Source: Nemania diffusa (Eukaryota > Ascomycota > Sordariomycetes > Xylariales > Xylariaceae). From it: a DNA stretch of 64,000 nucleotides. The notes below the pieces were generated by a model, which was given only the letters and a program-made list of their open reading frames with translations, did not search any database and was not told where the DNA came from. The position numbers and the translations under genes are program-made. Where the stretch lies: positions 558,001 to 622,000 of the forward strand of contig JBBPUQ010000007.1 in assembly GCA_038501195.1 (NCBI GenBank), read 5' to 3'. Shown here one piece after another: positions 34,216-47,675 of the stretch (position 1 is its first letter; every line of letters begins with the position of its first letter).

Positions 34216-37200
34216 GGCTATGCCTCTAGTTCCTCAGTACGATGTGCTACCTTAGCTTCAATACAGCTCGGACACCCCTTTTGCTGTTGCGTCTGGTCAC
34301 CATAGTGGTAAGAACCTTCTCTGGTGAAGTTCCGACCCTTGCCTATAACATGTGGCTCTTTATGAAGACGGATGAAAAGTAAACGAGCACCGCTTAGTCA
34401 AATCATGTGTTACTAACGGTAGAAGGGAGTCTTGCAGTTTTCCGACTACCGATCTAACCCCCCAAATCTTGATATTGACATGTCTGTTATTACAATGCGT
34501 GCGATCATAGTACATGGGAGTCTGTTGATTAAGTTTAGTTTAGTGGTTTGAGGGCTCTGACTAGTTAGTAGTTAGTTGGCCAGGTCCTCTTCACCAATTC
34601 GACTGATTTAACTGAAGTCCTCATGAGGTAATTAGCGTGGTTTACACGATCCGTCTCATAGTATGTGCGCAAAGGCTCTACCAGTTTTATATTTATGTTT
34701 CTCGAGGCCGTTCCACGGAAATACGGTATCACTAATATATGGAATTGAAACTCGTGGGGTTCTTTTCACAATCCATCTTATTGAAGTTATATACATGGCT
34801 CTTAATTTAAGATATCACACTAGCTAACGTTCCTAAAAAAATGACACAGGGTAGAACCACAAAGCTATACCGCAACATTACCAAGAGTAGCATGTTGTCA
34901 AGTCACGTAGACTTTATTATCTACCATTACTTATATATGGCTAGCAATCAGGAAACAATATTTAGATAGGCTACCGTAAAAGAAAGCATTGTTAACACTC
35001 ACCTAAACCCTTCGATACCTAATGGCAACTGCTAAGACGGTAAAACGGAACGTATGACAGGCACAAACAGCATTCTTGAGACCTAAAGAATATCATGATG
35101 GGACTTCCAGCTATTTTTGGCCTTTTCTCTACGATAGGCCTGACTAGCTAGCTAAAGAAGTTCCCTAAAGGGTCTGTAATGAATATATAAGAAAAATTCA
35201 GTGCAGATCTGCTAAACTAAACCGAATGAATAAACCTCCTTATTCTCTAGTAACAAGACATACATAGCAATCGTTTTGGTAGGCACTAACATCGCAGGCC
35301 GGTAGTTAGTGGCCCTTTTTGTGTCATTTCATTAAATAGGTACTAGGTAGGTATTCTATAAGAATTGAAGTCCACCTGGGAGAGATCAGGCATCATTGAC
35401 ATTGCTAACCCCTATACTGCGACCTGCCTATCCTCACCATGAAGCTAAACCATTTGATATGTTCCTTTACTCATATTGGGGATCCAAATTCCATAATTCT
35501 CATTATTCCCAATGACAAATCAGTACAAATTCGACTCTGTAACTTGCGCTACTGCTCATCGATTAGTTAGCATGGGACCATGGGCTGATGATGTGTGGGG
35601 GGTCCTTCCCACACTCGTCACGGCGACAGTAGTACATGCTCTGGCCAAGCTCACAAGACGTTTGATATAGCGATCCTATCGAGTGTATACCTGCGTCACA
35701 AAAAAATAAACTCCTGGTTCATAAAGAACTACACTAAGTCCCTCGGCGATCAAACAGGCAACCGTGGCCAGAAATAGAAATGAAGTACTTTAGGGTGACG
35801 TGACCACCTATCCAGATCCAGGTATGCTGTACTAATTTAGGCCACCCCTTGTACTTACTAGAGTTGAATTAAATACTAATTGAGATCGGAAACGGACCCT
35901 GGCCTTTTGTGGCATGACTATCTACGGTACCGTCGGCTGAAACACTTTTTTGGAATGTTGATCTGGTGGTCCAGAGGAATTACGTTTCAGACCTTATCGT
36001 TCATGCCTACTTACTTGTACTTATCAATACGTAAGTAGGCCGATACATAGAACCTAGGGTTTTAGACAACTTTCATACTTGTTTCTCTATACTCTTTGTC
36101 TCGCTTTTACAACACAAATGTTTAAAGCAGACAGGGTACTGATCCTCCCGCTTCCTGTTTAGTATAAGCAGTACACTATGGTCACGTGCTCATCTTGTCC
36201 TCTTGAAGCGTGTGAAGCCTTCTACATGGTATAAGTCGATCTTTGTTTTCAAGGCGGCTCAAAGTTATCTTGGAGTTTAAGATAGGCTGTATGCTTGAGT
36301 CTCTTCTATCCTTCTTACGCCTGTCTGTCCTATAGGTTATGATAGATGATAGAAAAGAAGTAAGTTGGCATATACGAAAACATCGCGTATCACCAAGCTG
36401 TCAATTATAAGGAAAACCTATTGTTGATGCACACTATGCAAGGAAGTCCCTAAAACTTGTATTATGTGATATTTGACCTATTTTCACAATCTTTTTTCTA
36501 TTTGGGGTAGGTATCTAGGCGGCGCAGCATCACACGTAAGATCGTAATGAGCAGAATTTTAATACTCCCGTGTAGATAGCAATCAATGTCAAATAAATGC
36601 CCCAACAGTGTTAATTGTCTTACCGGCCTGATTGAATCCAGCTATAGCCCTTCTAGCTACCTAATCTATTCGGGTCCTCTTTCAATCTATGTAAATTGGT
36701 ACCAATAACTTGCCCGTTGGCTATTCTACCAAGCTGCTCTTACATGCATGCCAGTTTTGTAAAGTGTAAGCGACGGGTCTAAATTATGGGAGAGTTATCG
36801 CTTACTTCATATACCATTAATCGTTGAGGCAATTAACGGAGCTAATTTCCCTCTGTCACAACAGTTACGTCTATTCGTTTTAGAATCTAATAGCCTTTCG
36901 AGTTGCTACTCAGAGATTCATAAGAATACCCAAGGGCTGTATGTGTAAACTGTAGTCCTTAGGGGGTGCAACCTTGGAAGGCCCAAGCCTAGGCTACCAA
37001 TGCAATTTCTGCGGTGATAATTGTCGCTTAGATTGGACATGTCAGAATATATGCACGGAAGATTGCAATGCGGTCACGACTATAGCCACAACTGCAGCCG
37101 TCCATCTAAGCGAGGATTACGATACCGCTATGGATGCAGTTCTAAGCCAATATTGAAAAGGACGCCGCTTTAACTTGCTCTCTCTTTCAACAGTTATCTC

Positions 37201-38264
37201 TAGCAGGCAAGATTAGGAGGCATCAGTCCGAGATAGAGACTAGCAACGGCGCCTCAGAATGCGTCAAGAAGAAATAGCGGTATGTCTCCCGGTTCTCCAT
37301 GGGGCGGAATTGGGAGCATGTAGCCCGCAGCCGGAAAGCGAGGCTGCATCCGTAGTCCGCATGGCACTTACGTATGTAAACGGACGCGCGTGGTGAAAAA
37401 GATTTGCCAAGGAGCGGAGGCTGTGTGTTACACTGGACACGATGAAAGGCAGAAACTTACTCTTTTGCTCGTCTTCAAATCTCGTCTCGCGTACCGAAGG
37501 GTTAAAAGATGACGGTAAGGTGCAGTGGGCATGTTTTGTTTTTTCAGCGTGGCTGTTGAGACAGTCCCAAAGAGGCTACGGGGGACGCTTGGGAGTCCGG
37601 GGTACTATGCAAACAAGCTGTAGTATTCGATTCAAACCAACAAGTAACAACTATCCCCAAGTTGTCTGCGTGATTTGGCGGAATTATCCCCGTGAGCAAA
37701 AAAAAAAAAATCAAAATCAACACCAGCTAACGTAGGCTATTCAACATTAATGCGGCTGATTGCAACTAGAGAATCTTTCTTGCCTAGCGAGACGACTAGG
37801 GAGGGATACAATGTCGTACTCCGTACAGTATTGCAGACGGCGTGCATGTAGGAGAGATAAGATGATTTGTTAGAAGATTTAGTCTCGTATTCTGCTTTAT
37901 CTATGATGTCGACGTTATAGTCAATCGCTCGTCCCCGTCATGCGGGTTACCTCCCCGAGATCGTCACAGGCACAGTCAGATCGAAGCTTCAACCTGTAAC
38001 GCGTAGATGCATTGATATGGATTGCCTTGCTTGATAGGAATTTAGAGAAATAAGACGTCCGTTGTCGTTAGTGGATCGAGATGTGGATAATAAGACACCA
38101 GCCGTCCCTAACTTAAAGCCGAAAAGCCGTTTGCTGTTATAAACGCCGGATAAGGACGGTTTACCCGGTTTTTGGCCTTTGCCATTGCTTGGCTGAACAG
38201 CTGGCCCTTGCGTATTCCACGTCTCTTATGCGTAGTAGTGGTGTTTTCAACCTAAAGCGCTTGC
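34216..38264. other. Gene-poor 4-kb region of normal composition next to the large AT island
   Basis: No protein could be supported. Several 60-97-codon frames exist (for example 35595-35777 and 37442-37735) without family likeness or splice context. A cysteine-rich frame lies near 37000-37155 (see findings). Small hairpins (for example GCCTACTTAC with its complement at ~36006-36041) are seen. The composition is typical of unique intergenic DNA, unlike the adjoining island. Confidence 0.45.
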
Positions 38265-38269
38265 CCCCC
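38265..38269. repeat. Target site duplication CCCCC (left)
   Basis: Five C directly precede the left 207-bp repeat; five C also follow the right one at 63659-63663. Being a homopolymer it is weaker proof than a complex sequence; the left run is actually six C long. Confidence 0.65.
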
Positions 38270-38476
38270 TGTAAAATCATGTGACCAAGTGGGGTCTATA
38301 GGGCCTTAGGCCATGGACTTAAGTTATATACTCTATTTTATAGCTTTTTATTAGACCTATTTTTTAGTTTAGTATATTATTTAGATAAGTTTTTATACTA
38401 GAATTTAGCTTTTGTGTACTAATTGAGTATTTTTATATTTGTAAGTGCTTTGTTGAATAAAGTAGGAGTTACTATA
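38270..38476 (+). repeat. Left LTR of the outer element
   Basis: A 207-bp direct repeat of 63452-63658, starting TGTAAAAT and ending TTACTATA. Its outer ~65 bases keep GC-rich words (GGGCCTTAGGCCATGG) that are A/T in the partner copy; its inner end is RIP-mutated. Differences are essentially all transitions. Confidence 0.88.
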
Positions 38477-41400
38477 TAATAGTTAGTGATTGTTTTTTTT
38501 GAAGTTTTATTATAAAAAACAGTTAATTTGTTAACAAAGCTTTTTAAAAGTTTGATTTAAACAATAATATAACTTTAACAAACAGCTTTAATAATAATTT
38601 ATAACTTTTATTAATTATTTATTTTGTAAAATAGTTAAATTGTTATTATAATTAATACTAGTTATAATTAATTAAAAGTATTTATTTATTTTATTTATAA
38701 AAATAAAAAACAGTGTTGATTTTAATAATAAAATCTATTAAAAAACTTTTAAAAGTAATTTTTAAGAACTTTTTTAAATATTATAATAGCTTTATATTAT
38801 ATTACGTTTATTAATAAGTAATAAATAAACAAAAAAATAGCTAAAAAATTTAAAAAAATGTTTTATATTTTAAAAAGATTAATTTATAAAGCTTTTTTTA
38901 TAGTTTTTAACTTTTTTATTTTTAGTTTTATATTTTTTTTTTTGTAACTTTAGTTTAATATTATTTATAGTTTTTTTTTAAAACAATATAACTATTAAAT
39001 TTAAACTAAAAAATTTGTTTAATTAGTTTATTTTTTTTATATTAAACTTTTTAAAGCTATATAGTTTAATTAATAAGTTTTTATTTTTTATTTATTGTTG
39101 TTAACTATTAGTTATTAACTATTAAAACAAACTAAACTTTTTTACGAAAAAAAGTGATAATTTGTTGTTAAATTTAATAATTAATGCTTTTGTTATATTA
39201 TTGTGTTTTTTTGCAATAAATAAGTATAATAATTTTTAACTAGTATTTTTAAACTTTTCTGTTAATTTAGTTGTTTAAATAAGTTTTATATTTTTTTTTT
39301 GTTAATTAGTTTTTAAGTTTATAAATAGTAGTACTTTTTATTTATTATTATAAGTATAGCTATTAAAGCTTTATATAAACTATTTTATATTATTATTTTG
39401 TAACTTTTATATTTTAAGTTTTGTTAATTAAAATAGTTTTTAATTTTACGTTTTATTATTATTGTTTTTAAATTCTGACTTTATAGCTAGTTTTGTTTGT
39501 TTATTTGTTTTTTTTATTTAAAAATTTTATAATATAAAAAATATAAATTAAACAGAATTTAGCTATTAAAGCGTTAAGTTTATACTAAAAACAGCTTTTA
39601 ATATAAAATAAATAAAGTTTAACTAGTTTAAATATATAGCAAAATTTAACTTAATTATAACTTTTAATAAAAATATTTACAATTTATTTAAAATAAAAAT
39701 TTTAAAGTTATTTATAAATTTTTATATATTTTTAAACTATTGCTAAAATGTAACAATTATTTTTAAGCTAACTAATAAAATAATTTTTAGTAAATTTTAA
39801 AAGCTTAAATATATGTTTTTTAATAAAATTATTGTTTAAATTTAATAACTTTTTCCTTAATTTATAAAAAAAAAAACTAAAAAACTGTATATATAAGTTT
39901 TTGTAAAAATAAACAGAATAGCTAAATTAAGTTATATATTTTAAACGTTGATTAATCGATTTTTTAAAAAACTTAATTTTGTTTTTTTTTTATAAATTGC
40001 AAAATTATTTTTATATAAATTAAAAGTTTTAAATTATATTAATTCTAGTTTATTTTGATTTTTATAGTTTATATTTTTTAAAAGTAAAAATAAAAACTTA
40101 AATTAAAAATATAAGTTTGTTAATTATAACATTTTGTATTAATAAAGCTAAAATCAGTTTATTTAATATATAAACATTTATTAAACTTGTTATAACAATT
40201 ACTTTTATAATATATAAAACAACTAATATTGTTTAAGTTATAAATAATTAAATTATATAAATAATAATATTAGTTTAAACGAAGTTTTAAACTAATTAAA
40301 CAATAATTTTAAGTTTGTTTTGTTTATTAGTTTTTTTATAAAAATTAAAAATTAGTTATTTATATACTATAATATAAAACTAATTATTTTATATATTATA
40401 AAGTTAAATTATTTTGTTTATTACATTAATATAAAAAAAGTTTTTGATTATTTTAATATTAATATTTTGTTTAATAATAACTTTTTTAAAACTAAATAGT
40501 TTATATTATTAATATAAAAAAAAAAACAGTAGTTTTTTATTAACTTTAAAAACTTTAAAAAAACTATATAATATAGATTTAGCAAAAATTGCAATATTAT
40601 AATATAAAAAAAAAATAATATTATTTATTTTTTTTATAATAAAAAATAATATATTGTTAACAATTATATTAATAACAAAATTAAATAGTATAATAAAGCA
40701 GGATTTTTTTTAAAAAATTAGCAAGTACTATATATATATAATAGTTTTAACAAATATTTTAAAATTTATATTTTAATAAAAAAAAATTAACAAAATATAT
40801 TTATAAATTTGTATTAATAAGTTATTAAGTATTACAAAGTAATATATAAAAAATTTAAATAGTATAAAAAGTAAATAATATTATAAAAAAAGTTAGTTAA
40901 AAAAATGTTTGAAAAATTTAATAAGTTAAATATATATTAGCAAGTAATATTAAATAAAATAAAATCAACTGCAAAAACATATGCGACTTTTTATATTTTT
41001 GCAATTTTATTAACGCTTGTTTTTGTTATAATTAACAATATAACTAATTTAAATTTAATAATTTGTTTATAGTTATAGTAGTTTTAAGTTAGCTTTTTTA
41101 ATTATTTTAAAAATTAAATAACAATAATTTTTTATTAGTTTTAACAGCAGCTAAAAAAAAAATAGTTTAGCTAAAGTTTATATATTAATTTTGAAATATT
41201 TAAAACAGAAAATGTAACAACTAGTACAATAGCTGTAGCAATTATTGTAATAATTAAAACAACAATTAAAATAACAATAATTTTATATTTAGTAGTTAAA
41301 TTAACTTAAATTAGCTAGTTGTTTTTTAAAATTAAAATAAGTTTATAAATACTAATATAGCAAAATAACTAAATATAAAAACTACTAAAATTTTTATTAT

Positions 41401-44400
41401 TAATAAACAATTAATTATTTAAAATAAAAAAACTTATAATATTTATTTTATTTTTTATAAAAACTATTTTTTTATTATAAACTAAATTAATATTTTTTAG
41501 CTTTTTTTAAACAATTTTAAACTATTATTTAAGTTTATTTTTTTTTTTAATAATAAATATATATTTACTGTTAATTTAAAAAACAATTAAAGCAAATGTT
41601 TTAAAAAAATGTTTTATAAAAAAATATAATAACAACTTTTATAATAAATAATATTTAAATTTTAATTGTTGATATATTTTTAATAAAAATAAAACTTATT
41701 TTTATAAAACTAAATATATTATTTATTAATAATATATTAATTGTAATATTGCTAGTACAGTTTATTTATAAACTATTATTTTTAAATAAAACACTGAAAC
41801 AAGTTAGATTTGTTTTTTTAAATAAATTTTTAAAGTTAAATTTATTATTAAATTTAAACAATATATTTTTTATTAAATTATTTATAAATGTAGCAATAAA
41901 TAATATAAAAGTTAAAAGTGTTTATATTACAAAATATATAAAAAAAATATATTTATATACTTTTTAAATAAAAAAAAGCATTTATAAACTAGTTTTTTTT
42001 ATTTGTAAATATTTAATTATATATTAAATAATATATTAAAAGTTTATATAAATATATATTTATTATTTAATTTTATATTTTATAAATTTTAATAGTAATA
42101 TTATTTTTTTTTATTTATTATAAACTTATTTATATAAGTTTATATAAAAAATATAAATAGTTTAGAACTTTTTGTTTTATAAATAATAATAATATTTATT
42201 ATGTTATTAAATATTAATAAATAGCTTTAAAAATAATTAATTAATATATATTTTATAAATAAATTAAATTTTGGATATATTTTTAGTGTTAAATTTTTTA
42301 AATTTAATAAGCTTAATATTAAATAAAAAGAAAAAAATCAAAATAATATTTTTTAGCTAAAAAATTTAAAACGATTATTTTAAATAACTAATTTTTTATT
42401 TAATAAGCTAAAATTTTATAAAAACAAAATATTTACTATTTATATAATAAATAACTGTTATATAAAACTAGATATAAATATAATAATTAAAGTTTAATAT
42501 TTATATTTTTTGCTATATATAAACAGATATTTTGTTATTTTTAAACTTATTAAAGATTTTATAAAAAATATTTTAAAATCTTTTATATATGCTATTACTA
42601 ACAAATAAAATAATAAATTTTTATTTGCTAACTTTAAAATATAACTAATTATATTTTGTAAAAGTAATATATTAGCTAATATTTAAACTAACAAAATTTA
42701 TATTTTTATATAAATATAAACTATTTAAATTAAGCAAAAAAATTTTTAAGCTATATAATTGTTAAATATTTTTAAAGCTTAAAAAAATAACAATAAAAAT
42801 AATAAGTTAAATAACTAATATAGTTATAGCTATTTTTTTAATTTTTTTAATCTATTAAATTTTATATTATTAAAGTTTTTTAAAATTAATATAATTAAAA
42901 TTAATGTTTTTTAAAATTAGTTACAAAAAATTTTATATAAACTTAAACAAGTTTTTAATAAGTTAATATATTTTTTTTGTAATAAATTTAGCTATTTTAA
43001 CAATAAAATTGAAATGTTTATAAAATTTAAAAAAAATATAAATTTAAAAAATTTTTATTAACAACTATATTAACAAAATACAAAAAACTAAAAAATAATA
43101 GATTTAATTTTAAACTTTTTTTATAATTGTAAAATTATTAAACTTATACTTTTAAATTAATTAGTACTTATTATATTTTTAATATTTTTAATTTAAAAAA
43201 AGCTCAAACTTAAAGTTGTTGTTAATTTGTACAAAATTAACGCTAAAATAATCAATAATATATATTTTTTTTTTTAGTAAAATAATATTTTTAATACTTT
43301 TTATAGTTTTATTATTTTTACTGTTGTAAATGTTATAAAAAGATTTTTTTAATAGTTAATATTAGTAAAAAATAAATAAAAAACAGCTTTTATTATAGTT
43401 TATTATAAATATAAACAATTTATAGTTGCTACTATAAAATTTAAAATATTATTAAGTTTTTTTTAATATTATATAAAACAGCTTTTAGCTAAATATTTTT
43501 AAAAATTTGTTTTTGTATATATAAACAACGTTATTATTTTTTTTTGTAATATTTAAAACTATATTAAATATTTTAATGTTATATTTAGTTTTTTCGCTAT
43601 ATTTAAATATATTATATTTTTTAATAAGTACTATTTTATTTAATATAAGCTTTAAGCTTTAAAAGTATATATATTTTAATTTAAATTATTTATAACAGAA
43701 AAAAAAGTAGCAGCTATTTATAAACTTGCTATATTAACTATATTATAAAAATTAAAACATAATATTAAATTGTTTAAATTTTAACGAAATTAAATTTACT
43801 ATTTTGTAGCTATTGTATAACTTTTTAACAATATTAAAACTTTTAAATTTTATAACTGCTTAGTTAAAGTTAATTTAATAAAAGCTTAATATATTAAATA
43901 ATATAAACTGCTTTATTATTTTAAAAGTTTTATATTAAATAAAAACAGCAAAATTACTTTAGTAGTTTTTAAAAAACATTAAAAGCTATTTAAATATATT
44001 TTAGTTTTATAAAAATAAACTAAAAAAGTATAAAAAATTTTAAAAACTAAAGTTTATAAAACTATTAAACTAATATATTTAAATTATATTAAATTATATA
44101 TTTTTTATATTAATTTTAACTGTTTATATAAAGTTAGTGCTACAATATATTAGATTTAAAAAAATAGCAAATTATACTTTATTTTTTTTTTATTTTATAT
44201 TTTTAAATTAAAAAAACTATGTTTTAACATTTATAAAATTAAAACTTATAACTTAATATAGTTTTTAAAAAAACTAATATATTTTTTAAATTATAATAAT
44301 ATTTATATTTATATAAACTATAACGTTATTGTTTAGTTATTTGTAAATATAAACAGTTAATTAAAAGTTTTAAATCGACTTAAAACTTAGCGATTGTTTT

Positions 44401-47400
44401 TTCTACGTTTTATTTATAAACTAAAAATTATATATATTTTTAGTTTTAGTTTTATAAATATAAACATATTATTTCGATTTTTTAAATATAAACTAAAACT
44501 TAATTTTATATTTAAAACAATATAATTTTTAGTTGTTATAAAAGTTCAAATAAAACAACAGCAAGTTATATATAATTTTTTATTATAAAATTATTTTTTA
44601 GCTTTAATAATATAATAAACTGAAAATTTAGCTATATTACTACTATAAAATAATTTACTATTAAATAATAACTCCGCTTTTTTACAAGCTAAAATCTGTT
44701 TGCAAAATTTTAATAAATTTGTTATAGCATTATTATATATATTAAACGAATTAATATAAACTATTATTACTAGTTATAAAAAAAATAAAAGTTTTAAAAT
44801 AGTTTATAATAAGCTTATATAACAATAGCAAAATTTTAAAAATAAAAAAATTTTAAACTTTATATTTTATTTTTTCTATTTTAATTTTTAAATTATATTT
44901 ATATATTTTATAAGTTTAAAAACTAACTAGTTTATTATACTAGCTTTTTAACAAATATATATTTTATATATAATATATAATAATTAAATATATATAAAAA
45001 TATAACATATATATTATTTTTTATATTTTTTTATTTTTTTTTCAAATATAAAAATATTTACAACTAACTATATTTGCAACGTTTGTTTTAAATATACAAA
45101 TATTAAAATAAACTAAATTAAACTATTTAGCAATTTATATTTTATTAATACTTTTTAAATTTTGCTTTTTGTTTTTTATATAAATTTTATTATTAAGTTG
45201 CTAATTTTTAAAAAAAATAACAATATTTTTTTTTTTATTATTAATAAAACATTTAAATTTATAAAAACAATAATTAGTAAATTTATTTATATTTTTAAAT
45301 AATAAACTAAAACTTATATTAAATATGTTTATATTAATTAAAGCTTTTTAAACATATTTATTTTAAATATAAATTTTAAATTTATTTTTGATTTATAAAC
45401 AACTTTTTATAAAACTGCTTAAATTTATATAAAAGTTACTGCTGTTTATTATTATTTTATAAATAAATAAACTAAATATATAGTTTAAATATTTATAACT
45501 AATATAGTTATTTTTTTAAATATTAAACTTAATTTTAATAACTAAAAGTTATATTTTTTTTATGTTATTTATTGTTTTAATATTTTTATATTAGCTATTA
45601 TTACTAAAAGTTTTTTTGAAATTTTTTATAGCTGCTAATTTAAAACTTTTTTACTTATAAATTTTACTTTAGATGTAAATTTTAATACTATATAGCAAAC
45701 TTTGCAACAAAAAGCTATAAATATAACAGTATTAATACAAGCTTATATAAAAATCTATTATAATAGTTTATATAAATAATTATTAAAATTAATAAAAAAC
45801 GATATAGTTTATATTAAATTAGCTAAATTAAGCTATATAAAGTATTATTTTAACTATTAAATTAAGCTTAGTTTTTATAAAGTAGAATTATTTTTTATTA
45901 AAAAGATTTTTAAATTATTTAAATATTATATTAAGTTGTTAATTTAATTAAAATAAAACTTAAATATATTTATTAAAAACTTTATATTTGTTTAATTAAA
46001 CAAGTTTAATTAGCTATAGTTTAAAATAAACAAAATAATTAATAATAAACAAAAGAAATTTATTATTAAAGCTATAAAAAATTATTTTACTATAAAAAAA
46101 CTAAGCAATATAATACTGCAATTATATTATAAAATAAAATAAATAAACTATAAAAAGTATATATAAAAACTTATTACAATTTTTTATAAAAACATTTTTT
46201 ATATGTTTATAAATTATTATAAACATATATTTATTACAACTTATTTTATCGATTTATTTTTTTGTAACTTTTATACTTTGTTATTTAATATAAGTTTTTG
46301 AACTATATATATAATTTAACTATATTGCTATTTATATAGTTATTTTTATTTTTGTTTTTATATATATATACTTTTTTGTTTTTAATACTTATATATATAT
46401 TATGCTTTATTATTAAGCTATTTTAGCTTTTTTTTTTGTTTATTTTTATATATATAATAAACTATATATTTTTTAATATATTATTAACTAAACTATTTAT
46501 ATTAGTATTTTTTATAGCAAAAAAAAAATAATTACAAAAAGATCTATTAATTGTAATTAGTAACAAAGATTTTATTTTTTACAATTTTCAAGTTATAAAC
46601 TAAGTATTTTATAATTTTAAGCTAGAATTAAAACTAAAATGTTAGCAAAATGTTTAATTTTAAAACTCTGTAATTAAAAATGCTTTATAGCTTTAATTTT
46701 TATTACATAGCAAAAATAAACTTAAACAGTATTTTTAACTATTTTTATACTAAGTTATATTATAAATCGGTTTTTAGTTCATAAGTTAACTTATTTACTA
46801 AAGCATCTGTTAGTAGTAAAACTAATAATTACACAACTTTGCTTAAATATAAAACAAACTTTTGCATTTAATTTACATTGTTAAAAAGCGGGTTAGCTTT
46901 TTAGCTAATACTTGTTTAAAGGATTTTGCAAAAAACCGCTTTACTGCTTGTTCTAGCTTTAATATATAAAAAAGACCTATTTAAGTTCAATTTAATATCT
47001 TTTTTATTATAAAATTTAAAACTTGGGAGATTTACTAGTACGATATATTAATATATCTAAAGCTTGAGCTTTTTAATATTATAGTATTTTAAACTTATAT
47101 AACAAGTAGCTAAATAATATTAACAAAACAATCACGTTTTTAAATATATAAACTTTTTTAACTATTATATATAACAAAGCTTATTTAAAAAAACAATATT
47201 AAAATGTAAGTTTAAACTTTAATATTTTAAATTGTTTATTATAATATAATAAAGCTTATTTGAAAAAACAATACTAATTTAACAAATAAAATACTAAATA
47301 ATAGTATTTAAAAAACTATAGTATAAAAATATTACTTAAATTAATATAAATTCAAATTTTAATATTTTAAAAATATTTAAACTATAAATTTTAACTGTGT

Positions 47401-47625
47401 TATTAAAGTTTATAAAAAATACTATTTTGCTGTTTAACTAAATAATATATAAACTAAAATATAGTTTTATATAATTTAATGTTTATAAAAACTAATAAAG
47501 CAGCAAAAATTTACTAAAACAATATAATATATAAATAATTAGCATAATAATAAAAAAAAAAAATAGTAGTTTTACAAATTTATTTAGCTTTATATGTAAC
47601 TTTTTTAGCTTGCTACTTTATATAT

Positions 47626-47675
<50 letters not shown>

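Noticed and set aside
37442..37735. 97-codon ATG frame in the gene-poor region
   Set aside because: No family likeness. Its end is a poly-A/Asn-Gln stretch from simple sequence; coding status is unsupported.
41749..41967. 72-codon frame in the AT island
   Set aside because: Its residue composition (Leu, Phe, Ile, Asn, Lys) is what RIPped DNA gives in any frame; no motif was seen.
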